Shown piece after piece: positions 1-8,197 of a stretch of 43,200 nt of DNA (the first letter of the stretch is position 1; each line of letters starts with the position of its first letter). Position numbers and translations under genes: made by a program. The stretch comes from Rhodovarius crocodyli (GTDB lineage: Bacteria > Pseudomonadota > Alphaproteobacteria > Acetobacterales > Acetobacteraceae). Below the pieces are notes generated by a model. It saw nothing but the letters and a program-made list of their open reading frames with translations, did not search any database and was not told the DNA's origin. The stretch spans positions 1-43,200 of the forward strand of contig CAMDJV010000029.1 of NCBI GenBank assembly GCA_945901085.1. Reading direction: 5' to 3'.

Positions 1-108
1 GGAGCGCTGATGGCGGGTTCGCTGTTGGGATCGCTGCCTGTGGCGATTTTTTACTCGTTCTTTGTGGATTATTACGTGAGCAGCCTGACGGGGGCGGTGA
101 AGGAATAA
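1..108 (+). CDS. Carbohydrate ABC transporter permease (MalG/CUT1 type), C-terminal end only
   Basis: The window opens inside a reading frame of 35 codons ending at TAA (106-108). The peptide reads GALMAGSLLGSLPVAIFYSF, then a short hydrophilic tail ending TGAVKE. This is the usual end of MalG-type inner-membrane permeases: a last membrane helix followed by a cytoplasmic tail with a Leu-Thr-x-Gly-Ala-Val-Lys ending. Such proteins form half of the channel that imports sugars or sugar alcohols with a partner permease, an ATPase and a binding protein; those partners would lie to the left of the window. Substrate cannot be told from this fragment. It is the last gene of its unit, because a repeat and a convergent gene follow. 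Confidence 0.7.
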   Translation, partial: GALMAGSLLGSLPVAIFYSFFVDYYVSSLTGAVKE

Positions 109-183
109 TCTGTGCGCCGGTTCTAACCCGGTGCGGTTTGGCGCTATCGACAAGCTCTACCGGGCTGCGCTTCAAGGAAAAAG

Positions 184-345
184 ATCTAGGGGCTTTGCCC
201 CTCGAGCACCCCAGGAGGAAACTCAGTTTCCTCCACCTTCGTTTAATTATTAGTTTCAAAAATTAATCAAAGGTCCAGGAAAATGATTTTCCTGGTGGGA
301 GAGCGCGAGAGGGCAAAGCCCTTTCGCTCCTCTCCTCCGCAATTA
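184..345. repeat. Dispersed multi-hairpin intergenic element, copy A
   Basis: Longest copy of a repeat family in this window, in the 254-bp gap between two convergent genes. It holds four hairpins: AGGGGC-TTT-GCCCCT (188-202), GGAGGAAACT-C-AGTTTCCTCC (214-234, perfect 10-bp arms), CCAGGAAAAT-G-ATTTTCCTGG (275-295, perfect 10-bp arms) and an imperfect GAGCG..GGGC-AAA-GCCC..CGCTC stem (301-329). It may serve as a bidirectional terminator, but there is no strong T-run, so this is inference. Other copies lie near 7110, 9436, 9630, 17400, 22396 and 30533. Confidence 0.8.
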
Positions 346-362
346 GCTTTTTCAGCAGCATA

Positions 363-1112
363 CTAAAGCTTACGCCCCATCGCCGCCAAATAGCTGCGGT
401 TGCGGGTTGGCGTGATCAGCACCTCGTTGATGCAGACATGCGCCGGCTGGCCGGCGATGTAGCGCACCAGATTGGCGCAATCTTGCGGCTGCACCATTTC
501 CGCCCGTTGTGCTTCGGAGAGTTTGTTCGGGCGCTTGTCGAGGATGGGGGTATTCACTTCGCCCGGGCACATCACGGTGGAGCGGATGCCATTGCCGCAT
601 TCTTCCATGTTCAGGCTGTGGCTCATCGCCACCACGCCATGCTTCACCGCGGTGTAGCTGGATCCGCTAAGGGGGGTGACGAAGCGCCCTGCCATGGAGG
701 CCGTGTGCAGCAGCAAGCCGTCGCCCTGGGCGCGCATCATTGGCAGCACGGCCATGGAGCAATAGAAGGCCGAGGCGAGATTGCCATCGATCACCTGCTG
801 CACGCCCTCGGGCGTGAGATCCGTCCAGGAGCGGGCGGTGATGTTCAGGCCCGCATTGTTCACCAGCAGGTCGATGCGGCCGAGTTTGCTCTCGATGAAA
901 TCGGCCACTTTCTTAACCGCGGCGGGCTTGCCCAGATCAGCGGTCTTCACATGCGCGGTGCCGCCGGCGGCTTTGATGCGCGCGGCCACGGCCTCGAGCG
1001 GTTCCTTCCGCCGGCCGGTCAGCACCACCACATAGCCATCCTGTGCCAGGCCCTCGGCGCAGGCCTCGCCGATGCCACTGCCCGCGCCCGTCACCCATGC
1101 CACTTTATTCAT
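363..1112 (-). CDS. SDR family NAD(P)-dependent oxidoreductase
   Basis: A 249-residue classical short-chain dehydrogenase/reductase, presumably cytoplasmic. It has the Rossmann glycine motif TGAGSGIG (residues 8-15), NNAG (85-88), the structural Asn (111), and the catalytic Ser139, Tyr153 and Lys157 in the Y-x-x-x-K arrangement. Arg34/Arg35 after the second strand would favour NADP(H), an inference from SDR rules. I chose the ATG at 1112 because GGGAGG lies about ten bases upstream and the nucleotide-binding strand then starts at once; an upstream start 14 codons longer has no such site. The gene lies downstream of fabH on the same strand, with a 106-bp gap, so co-transcription is uncertain. 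The substrate is not predictable. Confidence 0.85.
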   Translation of the reverse strand: MNKVAWVTGAGSGIGEACAEGLAQDGYVVVLTGRRKEPLEAVAARIKAAGGTAHVKTADLGKPAAVKKVADFIESKLGRIDLLVNNAGLNITARSWTDLTPEGVQQVIDGNLASAFYCSMAVLPMMRAQGDGLLLHTASMAGRFVTPLSGSSYTAVKHGVVAMSHSLNMEECGNGIRSTVMCPGEVNTPILDKRPNKLSEAQRAEMVQPQDCANLVRYIAGQPAHVCINEVLITPTRNRSYLAAMGRKL

Positions 1113-1218
1113 TGTAGAATCCCTCCCGCGCGCGGGCTGGAATGCCCGCGTCATCGGGGGTGAGTGTCACGCCAAGTGCCAGATAGGACAAGGTCGCCCG
1201 CCGTGCGAATGCAGCGTT

Positions 1219-2184
1219 TTACCAGCGCGCCAGTGCCGAACCCCAGGTCAGCCCGCCGCCAATGGCTTCCATCAGCACGACATCGCCGCGCTGGAATTTT
1301 CCGGCAGCCTCCGCATCGGCCAAAGCGAGGGGGATGGAGGCGGCGGAGGTATTGGCGTGGCGGTCCACCGTCACCACCACCCGCTCGGGGGCCAGGCCGA
1401 GCTTTTTGCCCATGGCCTCGATGATGCGGATATTGGCCTGGTGGGGCACAAGCCAAGCGATGTCGTGGCGGGCGAGGCCATTGGCCTCCAGCGCCTCATC
1501 GACCACGGAAGCGAGCTTGGTGACGGCGTGCTTGAACACCTCGCGCCCGGCCATGCGCAGCAGGCCGGTGCCGCCGGTGCTGCCGGGGCCGCCCTCGACA
1601 TGGAGGATATCGGCAAGCCTTCCATCGGCGTGCAGGTGGGTGGAGAGGATGCCGTGCTCGGCATCGGCCTCGGCGCGCAGCACCACAGCCCCCGCGCCAT
1701 CGCCGAAGAGCACGCAGGAGGCGCGGTCGGTCCAGTCGAGGATGCGCGAATAGGCCTCGGCGCCAATCACCAGGGCGCAGCGGGCGGAACCGCTGCGGAT
1801 CATGCTATCGGCCACGCTCAGCGCATAGACGAAGCCGGTGCAGGCGGCGAGGATATCGAAGGCGAAACCCTGGGTGATGCCCAGCTGCGCCTGGATGCGC
1901 ACGGCTGTGGCGGGGAAGCTGCTATCGGGGGTGGCGGTGGCCACGATCACCGCATCGACATCGGCGGGGAGTATGCCGGCGCGGGCCATGGCCTCGCGGG
2001 CGGCGGCGGCGCCCATGGCGCTGGTGGTCTCGCCCGGGGCTGCGATATGGCGCTGGCGGATGCCGCTGCGCTCGACGATCCATTCATCCGAGGTATCGAG
2101 ATTATAGCGCTGCGCGAGCGCCTCATTGGTGACGAGGTCGGATGGCAGATAGCCGCCAGCGGCCAGGATGCGACTGCGGATCAC
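1219..2184 (-). CDS. fabH: Beta-ketoacyl-ACP synthase III
   Basis: 321 residues, the normal FabH length. The enzyme condenses acetyl-CoA with malonyl-ACP to start type II fatty acid synthesis. The Cys-His-Asn triad is visible: Cys115 in AACTGF, His248 in PHQANIR and Asn278 in ANTSAAS. The C-terminal [13 protein letters not shown] ending is also typical. The start is GTG at 2184, which overlaps the plsX stop as GTGA, so translation is probably coupled to plsX. This plsX-fabH pairing after rpmF is conserved in many bacteria and joins phospholipid initiation to fatty acid initiation. Assignment is firm. Confidence 0.96.
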   Translation of the reverse strand: MIRSRILAAGGYLPSDLVTNEALAQRYNLDTSDEWIVERSGIRQRHIAAPGETTSAMGAAAAREAMARAGILPADVDAVIVATATPDSSFPATAVRIQAQLGITQGFAFDILAACTGFVYALSVADSMIRSGSARCALVIGAEAYSRILDWTDRASCVLFGDGAGAVVLRAEADAEHGILSTHLHADGRLADILHVEGGPGSTGGTGLLRMAGREVFKHAVTKLASVVDEALEANGLARHDIAWLVPHQANIRIIEAMGKKLGLAPERVVVTVDRHANTSAASIPLALADAEAAGKFQRGDVVLMEAIGGGLTWGSALARW

Positions 2185-3254
2185 GGCGTGCTGCCTGTCA
2201 ATTCGGCCGTGTGGAGGCGGGCCACGCCCTCACGGATCTGGTGGGTGAAGCCGTGTGTTACCATATCCATCGCCACATCCACGGCATGGGCAAAGCCCAT
2301 GGCATCGGTTCCGCCATGTGATTTCACCACCACACCATTCAACCCGAGCAGGATGGCGCCATTATAGCGCCGCGGGTCCATCCATTCGCGCAGCCGGTCC
2401 AGCGCCGGGCGGGCGAGGAGATAGCCGAGTCTGGCGGGGATGGAACTGGTGAAGACCTGCTTGAGCAGGCCGCGCATCAGCTTGAGCGCGCCCTCGCCGG
2501 TCTTGAGTGCGACATTGCCGGTGAAGCCATCGGTCACCACGACATCGACGGTGCCGGCGGTAATGTCATGGCCCTCGACGAAGCCATAGAAATTGATCCC
2601 GGCATCGGCGCGGAGGATTTCCGCCGCCTGACGCACCCTATCATCGCCCTTCAACTCCTCGGAGCCGACATTGAGCAGGCCGATGCTGGGATTGGGCAGG
2701 CCGAGCACGGCGCGGGCGAAGGCATCGCCCATGATGGCGAATTCGACGAGGTTGCGGCTGTCGCAGGCGACATTGGCGCCCAGATCGAGCATGACGACAT
2801 CGCCACGCGCGGAGGGCATGATGGCACCCAGGGCCGGGCGGTCGATCTCCGGCAGGGTCTTGACCAGGATTTTGGCCAGCGCCATGAGCGCGCCGGTATT
2901 GCCAGCCGAGACGAGGCCCGCGACCTCGCCCGCCGCCACCGCATCAATGGCGAGGCGCATCGACGCATCGCGCATGCGCAAGGCCATGGTGGGCTTCATA
3001 TCGCCAGGGATGAAGCTATCCGCATGACGAATGAGGCAGGATTTCTTCGCCCGCGGATAGGCATCGAGCATGGGAAGGATCCGGGCCTGGTCACCCACGA
3101 GCAGGAATTTGGCCCCCGGATGGCGCTCGGCCGAGAGATCAACACCTGCCAGCACCGCCTCGGGCGCATTGTCGCCGCCCATCGCATCGATTGCGAGTGA
3201 GGCAATCTGCGGCTTAGAGTTCGCCCGTTTGCTGGGCGGCCCGTTATCGGACAA
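2181..3254 (-). CDS. plsX: Phosphate acyltransferase PlsX
   Basis: 357 residues. PlsX makes acyl-phosphate from acyl-ACP, the acyl donor for PlsY in the first step of phospholipid synthesis; it works at the inner face of the membrane. Family marks are [12 protein letters not shown]-like residues near 21-31, the GNTGALMA stretch and the [10 protein letters not shown] stretch. The start is probably TTG at 3254: GAGGAGAG sits at a good distance upstream, and the next ATG would cut into the conserved DAMGGD motif. It follows rpmF by about 60 bp and overlaps fabH by four bases. Confidence 0.95.
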   Translation of the reverse strand: MSDNGPPSKRANSKPQIASLAIDAMGGDNAPEAVLAGVDLSAERHPGAKFLLVGDQARILPMLDAYPRAKKSCLIRHADSFIPGDMKPTMALRMRDASMRLAIDAVAAGEVAGLVSAGNTGALMALAKILVKTLPEIDRPALGAIMPSARGDVVMLDLGANVACDSRNLVEFAIMGDAFARAVLGLPNPSIGLLNVGSEELKGDDRVRQAAEILRADAGINFYGFVEGHDITAGTVDVVVTDGFTGNVALKTGEGALKLMRGLLKQVFTSSIPARLGYLLARPALDRLREWMDPRRYNGAILLGLNGVVVKSHGGTDAMGFAHAVDVAMDMVTHGFTHQIREGVARLHTAELTGSTP

Positions 3255-3314
3255 TCCGCTCTCTCCTCACACCACACCGGCGGCCACGGCCACCAGGGCC
3301 CGGCGCGCTTCCGC

Positions 3315-3518
3315 TCAGGCCCGGATGACGCCCTTCAGCGCATCGCCGGCGGGAGCCACTTCACGGCCGTCATAATGGCCGCAATGCGAGCAGACATGGT
3401 GCGGGCGCGCAAGCTCACCGCAATTGGAGCACTCGACATAGGCTTCCTTGCCCAGCGCGTGATGGCTGCGGCGCATGCCACGGCGTGATGGCGAGGTCTT
3501 CTTCTTCGGAACGGCCAT
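3315..3518 (-). CDS. rpmF: 50S ribosomal protein L32
   Basis: 67 residues. It begins [20 protein letters not shown], the signature start of bacterial L32, and carries four cysteines (30, 33, 43, 46) in a C-x2-C...C-x2-C zinc-ribbon arrangement, so this is the zinc-binding form. The C-terminal tail of about 17 residues after the last Cys is somewhat longer than in many L32 proteins. It lies between yceD and plsX in the conserved yceD-rpmF-plsX-fabH order. Confidence 0.97.
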   Translation of the reverse strand: MAVPKKKTSPSRRGMRRSHHALGKEAYVECSNCGELARPHHVCSHCGHYDGREVAPAGDALKGVIRA

Positions 3519-3637
3519 GGTGCCGGGCCTTTCAATAGGTCAGCGAGCTGAATTGCAATGAGGGGGGGGCGATAGCAGAGGGGGGGCTGGGTGTCCAGCA
3601 GGTGCCGGCGATGATGTGACGTTCAGGTGACGCAGGG

Positions 3638-4144
3638 CTAGCGGGATTGCCCCGAGGGTGGGCGGCGCGCGAGGGCGGCAAAGGGGCCGCGCGGGCCGTC
3701 ATCGGCGCCATGCTCGGGCAATTGCGCGCCCTCCAGCCGGGGATAGGGGTCGAGGGCGAGGGCGAGGAGTTGGGCCATCACCTCACCCAGCTCGGCGATG
3801 CCATTGTCGCATTCGACCTCGTCTTCGGAGTCGGGGTCCTCGGAGGGGGTTTGGCCCTCGGGGAGGATTCGCAGGGCGACATCCTCGCGCAGGCTCTGGG
3901 GAACCGGGTCGAGGCTGACCACGCAGGCCTGTACGAGGCTGGCCTCGATATGGCCATTGACGCGAATGCCGCCGGCGGTTTCGCCGCGCAGGCGCAGCTC
4001 GGCGGAAAACCGATGCAGCGCGAGCAGGCCCAGACGGGCGGCGAGGGCGGCGCATTCGGTGGCATTGGCCTCAAGGCGCAATTGCTGGCCGGCCCCGGGC
4101 AAATGGGAGACGCGCACGGGGCGGGAGAATTCGAGTTCGCTCAT
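3638..4144 (-). CDS. yceD: YceD/DUF177 family protein (23S rRNA accumulation protein)
   Basis: 168 residues, matching the DUF177 family known as YceD in E. coli, where it affects 23S rRNA accumulation. Visible features are the N-terminal EFSRPVRV strand, the central Cys in VQACVVSLDPVP (the family's C-x-R/V-x-L-x-P/D core), an acidic stretch rich in Asp/Glu, and the LALALDPYPR motif near the end. It sits 119 bp upstream of rpmF, as in many proteobacteria. Its ATG overlaps the stop of the upstream CBP3-domain gene (ATGA), which indicates translational coupling. Confidence 0.88.
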   Translation of the reverse strand: MSELEFSRPVRVSHLPGAGQQLRLEANATECAALAARLGLLALHRFSAELRLRGETAGGIRVNGHIEASLVQACVVSLDPVPQSLREDVALRILPEGQTPSEDPDSEDEVECDNGIAELGEVMAQLLALALDPYPRLEGAQLPEHGADDGPRGPFAALARRPPSGQSR

Positions 4145-4680
4145 AGGGCGGGAAAGACCAGGCGGCCGGCGCGAAGCCCTGCCATGGGCTGGGCTGCGAG
4201 CGCGCCATCAAGGGCGATGGCGCGGGCGGCGAGGCGGGGGGCGGCGGTGGCATCCTCGGGTGCCACGCCGGCCCAGAGGTTGCGGATCAGCGCCTCGGCC
4301 AGGGCTTCTGGGTCGGTGGCATCGAGTGCGGCCTCATAGGCCTGGGCGCGGCCATGAAAGGCCTCCCACATGCTCTTGACGCGTTTGCTGATGCTCATAT
4401 CGCCCACGCCCATCTCGCGCAGATTGACATCCATGTCGTTGAACATGGCATCGAAGACCGCCTGGGCGAGGGTTTGCCCCTCGGGGGCGGGATCATGCCG
4501 CAGGCGGCGGATCAGCAGGGCGACATGCAGACCCACCAGGTCAAAGCGGCCTTGCAGCGTGTCGGCCACGGCGTAGTCCAGATAATAGGCGGGTGCGCGG
4601 GCTGCGGCGACGGCGGCGCCATAGAGCTCGTAGCCCTCGCGTTCGAAGGGTTTGCGGCGGAAAAGGCGGGCGAGCACCAT
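4141..4680 (-). CDS. Ubiquinol-cytochrome c chaperone family protein (CBP3 domain)
   Basis: 179 residues from the ATG at 4680. It resembles the bacterial relatives of mitochondrial CBP3, which help assembly of the cytochrome bc1 complex. Seen are the compact N-terminal ARLFRRKPFEREGYELYGA segment, the helix with FDLVGLHVALLIRRL, and FDAMFNDMDVNLREMGVGD, a strongly conserved stretch of this family. The longer in-frame start at 4731 is less likely because the extra 17 residues are not conserved-looking and MVLARLFRRKP is a typical beginning. The gene is divergent from bamE with a 77-bp shared promoter region and heads the yceD-rpmF-plsX-fabH unit, a common order in Alphaproteobacteria. Confidence 0.88.
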   Translation of the reverse strand: MVLARLFRRKPFEREGYELYGAAVAAARAPAYYLDYAVADTLQGRFDLVGLHVALLIRRLRHDPAPEGQTLAQAVFDAMFNDMDVNLREMGVGDMSISKRVKSMWEAFHGRAQAYEAALDATDPEALAEALIRNLWAGVAPEDATAAPRLAARAIALDGALAAQPMAGLRAGRLVFPAL

Positions 4681-4757
4681 GGTTTCAGTCTGGCCTTTGG
4701 AATGGGTGTGGCGCCACGCAGTTGACCGCAACCGGGCAAGGTGGCACCTCGCCTCAC

Positions 4758-5315
4758 ATGGAACCGACGCCTCTCAAGGTCAATGCGACACCACCTTTGG
4801 CGCGAGCACTGGCCGTGCTGGCCTGCCTGGGCGTGGCGGGGTGCCAGTATCTGCCGCCGCTGCCCGAGCGCCCGCGCGAGGTGTTTTCCTCGCCCATCAT
4901 TGCCCGGGGGCATCTGGTCTCTGCGGAGCAATTGCAGCAGATCACCCCAGGTGTGACCGCGCGCGCCGATGTGCAGGCACTACTGGGCAGCCCGAGCCAT
5001 ACCGCCACCTTCTCGGATGACACCTGGTATTACATCAGCAGCTCGACGCAGCTGCGGCCGGGGCGGGCGCTGTCGGTGAGCAATCAGCGGGTGGTGGTGG
5101 TGGCCTTCAACCCCAATGGCACGGTGCGAGAGCTGCGCGAATTGGGCCAGGCGGATGGGCGCAACCTCAGCTTCGCCAGCCGCGAGACGCCAGTGCCGGG
5201 CAATGATCGCACCCTGTTGCAGGGGTTGTTCGGCAATATCGGCCGCTTCAACCCCACGGGTAGCAGCACCGGCCAGCCGGCGGCGCCGGGTGTGGCCAAT
5301 TCCTCCAACCGCTGA
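4758..5315 (+). CDS. bamE: Outer membrane protein assembly factor BamE/OmlA lipoprotein
   Basis: 185 residues from the ATG at 4758. A short N-terminal hydrophobic segment (residues 15-28) ends in a lipobox-like VAGC with Cys29, so the protein should be lipidated and held in the outer membrane. The SmpA/OmlA fold follows: the ITPGVTARADVQALLGSP helix-turn, FSDDTWYYIS, and RVVVVAFNPNGTVRE. BamE helps the Bam complex insert beta-barrel proteins. The tail of about 40 residues after the domain is low-complexity Pro/Gly/Ser/Asn. The divergent CBP3-domain gene upstream is the usual alphaproteobacterial partner. Confidence 0.92.
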   Translation: MEPTPLKVNATPPLARALAVLACLGVAGCQYLPPLPERPREVFSSPIIARGHLVSAEQLQQITPGVTARADVQALLGSPSHTATFSDDTWYYISSSTQLRPGRALSVSNQRVVVVAFNPNGTVRELRELGQADGRNLSFASRETPVPGNDRTLLQGLFGNIGRFNPTGSSTGQPAAPGVANSSNR

Positions 5316-5354
5316 ACCGGCGCCCATGGCGCGCTATGGGCGGGCGCGGGTGGT

Positions 5355-6251
5355 ATGACGCCGCTGATTTTTGACCGTGCTCTGCTGCGGCGGAGGCGGG
5401 ATAGGGCGGCGGCGCGGGTGGGGGATGTGGCGCCGGTGCTGGAAGCGGCGGCGGATCTGTTGCTCGACCGGCTGGATGACACGACGCGGCGCTTCACCCA
5501 GGCCTTGGAGATTGGCGGGCGGGGGGTGGTGGCGCCGATGCTGCGCGCGCGCGGGATTGCCGATGTGGTGAGCCTTGATCTCTCGCCCGCGATGGCGGCG
5601 CGGGGGGGCGGGTTGGCGGTGGCGGGCGATGAGGAAATGCTGCCCTTTGCCGAGGGGGCGTTTGACCTGGTGGTCGCCTCGCTCTCGCTGCATATGGTGA
5701 ATGATCTGCCGGGGGCGCTCATTCAAATTCGTCGGGCGCTGCGGCCCGATGGGCTGTTCCTGGCCAGCCTGCCGGGCCTGGGCAGCCTGCAGGCGCTGCG
5801 TGAGGCGCTGGTGGTGGCGGAGGTGGCGGTGAGTGGCGGGGCCTCGCCGCGGGTCTCACCCTTTGCGGAATTGCGCGATATGGCGGCGCTGTTGCAGCGC
5901 GCGGGCTTTGCCCTGCCGGTGGCGGACCAGCAAAAGCTGGAGCTGGCTTATCGCTCGGCGCTGGGGTTGGTGGCCGATCTGCGCGCGGCGGGGGAGCAGA
6001 ATACGGTGCTGGCGCGCGATGGGCGTATTCCGCCGCGCGGGCTGTTTGCCCAGGCTTTTGCGGCGCTGGAGGCCTCGCTACCGATGGCGATGCCGCTGCC
6101 GCTGCTGATGCTGACCGGCTGGGCGCCGCATGACAGCCAAAGCCGCCCTGCCCGGCCCGGCAGCGCCAATGCCCGGCTGGCCGATGCGCTGGGGGCGGAG
6201 GAACACAGCGCGGGTGAGGCGGCGGGGCCTGGGCGGGAGGGGCGTGGGTGA
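5355..6251 (+). CDS. SAM-dependent methyltransferase, NDUFAF5/BioC-like
   Basis: 298 residues. It begins MTPLIFDRALLRRRRDRAAA, the hallmark start of bacterial relatives of NDUFAF5 (C20orf7). The methyltransferase core follows: ALEIGGRG for the SAM glycine motif, VSLDLSPAM for the acidic strand-2 residue, LPFAEGAFDLVVASLSLHMV, and RRALRPDGLFLASLPG. Mitochondrial NDUFAF5 hydroxylates an arginine of complex I during assembly; the bacterial role is not established, so function is inferred only at family level. The last 40 residues are low-complexity and probably disordered. It follows bamE by 39 bp on the same strand and ends seven bases before a convergent porin pseudogene. Confidence 0.85.
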   Translation: MTPLIFDRALLRRRRDRAAARVGDVAPVLEAAADLLLDRLDDTTRRFTQALEIGGRGVVAPMLRARGIADVVSLDLSPAMAARGGGLAVAGDEEMLPFAEGAFDLVVASLSLHMVNDLPGALIQIRRALRPDGLFLASLPGLGSLQALREALVVAEVAVSGGASPRVSPFAELRDMAALLQRAGFALPVADQQKLELAYRSALGLVADLRAAGEQNTVLARDGRIPPRGLFAQAFAALEASLPMAMPLPLLMLTGWAPHDSQSRPARPGSANARLADALGAEEHSAGEAAGPGREGRG

Positions 6252-6258
6252 TACGCTC

Positions 6259-7023
6259 TCAGAAGCGAAAACCGAGGCTGGCCAGCGCCCTCGCCCCGCA
6301 AATATCCTGGCCCCGGCCGGCGATGGGCACGCAATGCTCATGCGCGATGGAGGTCTGGACGTAGCTGAGCGTGGCCGTGAGGGTGCCCATGGCCTCGATG
6401 GTGAAGTCGCGGGTGAGGTTCACGCCCCACCAGCTGTCATTGCCGGCGCCGAAATTGGCCGGGCGTTGCAGCATTTGATGCGCCAGCCGGCCGCCCAGGG
6501 TGAGGCCCCAGAACCCGGTTTGCCAATCCAGGCCGCCCTCGACATAAAAACCCGTGCCTGAACTGGCACAGTAATTTGGTGACGCGCCCAGCGTGGCCAA
6601 GATGGTGACCGGCCCGAGGCTGCGGCTGGCGCGCAAAATGGCCTCAGCATAATCCAGCCGCGGCTGGCCGCCGCGCCTGGTGAGGCCGGCATAATGGTAC
6701 CAGATGCCCTGGAGATCGATATTGAAGCCGCCAAGGGGGAAGCGAATGCCGCCGAAGAGATCGATCTCGGTGGTGACGTCATAGCCCAGATATTGGGCGT
6801 TGGAGACGAAGCTGCCGACATAAACCCCGCTGCCGGGATGGGCGAGTTCGGCATTGGCTTAGACGGCTGGGCGGGAGCGGGTTTGGCTGATGCCGCGGAA
6901 GATATAGTCGCCGGTGAGGGTGGCGGTGGGGTTGAGGGTCAGGCCGCTCTCGCCCAGGCGGGGTTGCGCCATGGCGGGGCTGGTGGCGAGAAGGAGGCCC
7001 AGCAGGGCCGCAGGGCATTTCAT
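6259..7023 (-). pseudogene. TorF-family putative porin, interrupted by one in-frame stop
   Basis: One continuous frame of 254 sense codons from ATG (7023) to TGA-side end (6259) is broken only by a TAA at 6859-6861, after codon 54. The first part has a clear signal peptide (residues 1-19, ending AMA-Q) and the family motif TGDYIFRGISQTRSRPAV. After the stop the same frame resumes ANAELAHPGSGVYVGSF and runs through amphipathic beta strands to a C-terminal GARALASLGFRF, ending in Phe as outer-membrane barrels do. The stop sits where the family usually has Gln, so a CAA to TAA change is the simplest cause. A sequencing error or a stop-suppressed gene is possible. Family: TIGR02001-like outer membrane protein. 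Confidence 0.8.
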
Positions 7024-7344
7024 GAAGGGGGTTTAGCCGAAGCCGGCTGGCAAAGCCATGAAATGACGGGGGTTGAGCGGTCTGCTAAAAAAGGACAGCG
7101 CGGGAAAAAAGATCGAGGGGTTTTGCCCCCGCCTTCGATACATCATTGATTTTAAATAATACCAAAGCTCCAGGAAAATGATTTTCCTGGTGGGAGAGCG
7201 CAAGAGGGCAAAGCTCTTTCGCTCTTTTCCTCACATTCGGCCTTATCCCGACGCCGGCAAGCGTATCACGAATTCGGCCGGCTCGCGGCGCGGGGTGGCT
7301 CCTGGCCGCTTGCACCGCGGCGCCCGCCACTTGATATTGGCGCG
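7024..7344. other. Gap of 321 bp with repeat copy B
   Basis: This region lies between the start of the porin pseudogene (minus) and the start of map (plus), so it should hold two divergent promoters. Most of its middle is repeat copy B (7110-7230). The right part, 7231-7344, is G+C-rich coding-like sequence with no ORF I can assign. I see no clear -35/-10 pair. Confidence 0.6.
7110..7230. repeat. Dispersed multi-hairpin intergenic element, copy B
   Basis: The copy keeps the left G-rich hairpin in worn form (GGGG-TTTT-GCCCC near 7117-7130), lacks the GTCGAC stem, and keeps the perfect CCAGGAAAAT-G-ATTTTCCTGG hairpin (7170-7190) and the GAGCG..GGGC-AAA-GC stem to about 7223. It lies between divergent genes, so it is not placed only at gene ends. 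Confidence 0.75.
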
Positions 7345-8163
7345 ATGGAGCAGCCAGCCGGCGAGAGCCGCACAATACCGTTACACCAGCCCGAGGATTT
7401 CGCGGGCATGCGCCGCGCCGGGCAATTGGCCGCGGCCTGCCTTGATATGATCGGCCCGCATGTCCTGCCCGGCGTCACGACCGGGCAATTGGACCAGCTT
7501 TGCCATGATTTCGCCCTGGCGCATGGCGCGACACCGGCGACGCTGGGCTATCGCGGCTATCCCAAATCCTCCTGCACCTCGATCAATCACGTTGTCTGCC
7601 ATGGCATTCCGGGGGACCGGGCGCTGATCGATGGCGATATCATCAATATCGATGTGACCGTCATTCTCGATGGTTGGCATGGCGATACCAGCCGGATGTA
7701 TATTGCGGGCCAGGCCAGCACCAAGGCGAAGCTGCTGATCGATGTGACCTATGAGGCGATGATGCGCGGCATAGCGGCGGTGCGGCCGGGGGCCACGCTG
7801 GGCGATGTGGGCCATGCCATTCAGAGCCATGCCGAGAAGCATCGGTTTTCCATCGTGCGGGATTTTTGTGGCCATGGCATTGGCCGGGTGTTTCATGCGC
7901 CGCCCAATGTGCTGCATTTTGGCCGCCCGGGTGATGGGCCGGTGCTCAAGCCTGGCATGTTCTTCACCATCGAGCCCATGGTGAATGCCGGCCGGCCGGA
8001 GGTGAAGATTCTCGATGATGGCTGGACGGCGGTGACGCGTGACCGCTCACTCTCCGCCCAGTTCGAGCATATGGTGGCGGTGACCGAGACGGGCTGCGAG
8101 ATTTTCACCCTCTCGCCCGGCGGGTATCACAAGCCGCCCTATGGGTTCCGCCCGGGGGGGTAG
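7345..8163 (+). CDS. map: Type I methionyl aminopeptidase
   Basis: 272 residues. It removes the initiator methionine from new proteins. All five metal ligands are visible: Asp103 and Asp114 (NIDVTVILDGWHGDTSRM), His177 (CGHGIGRVFH), Glu210 (FTIEPMV) and Glu241 (EHMVAVTE). His86 in VVCHGIP is the substrate-binding histidine. The start ATG at 7345 gives a short 13-residue lead before the first conserved helix, a normal length. The stop lies 34 bp upstream of the chosen start of the MFS gene. Confidence 0.96.
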   Translation: MEQPAGESRTIPLHQPEDFAGMRRAGQLAAACLDMIGPHVLPGVTTGQLDQLCHDFALAHGATPATLGYRGYPKSSCTSINHVVCHGIPGDRALIDGDIINIDVTVILDGWHGDTSRMYIAGQASTKAKLLIDVTYEAMMRGIAAVRPGATLGDVGHAIQSHAEKHRFSIVRDFCGHGIGRVFHAPPNVLHFGRPGDGPVLKPGMFFTIEPMVNAGRPEVKILDDGWTAVTRDRSLSAQFEHMVAVTETGCEIFTLSPGGYHKPPYGFRPGG

Positions 8164-8197
8164 TGCTTTAGCCTTCCTGCATCCTGGGGGGATGGTG

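Noticed and set aside
1072-2367. Long plus-strand frame of 431 codons
   Set aside because: It is antisense to fabH and plsX, which have all their catalytic motifs; Gly/Ala/His-rich composition is typical of shadow frames in high-G+C DNA.
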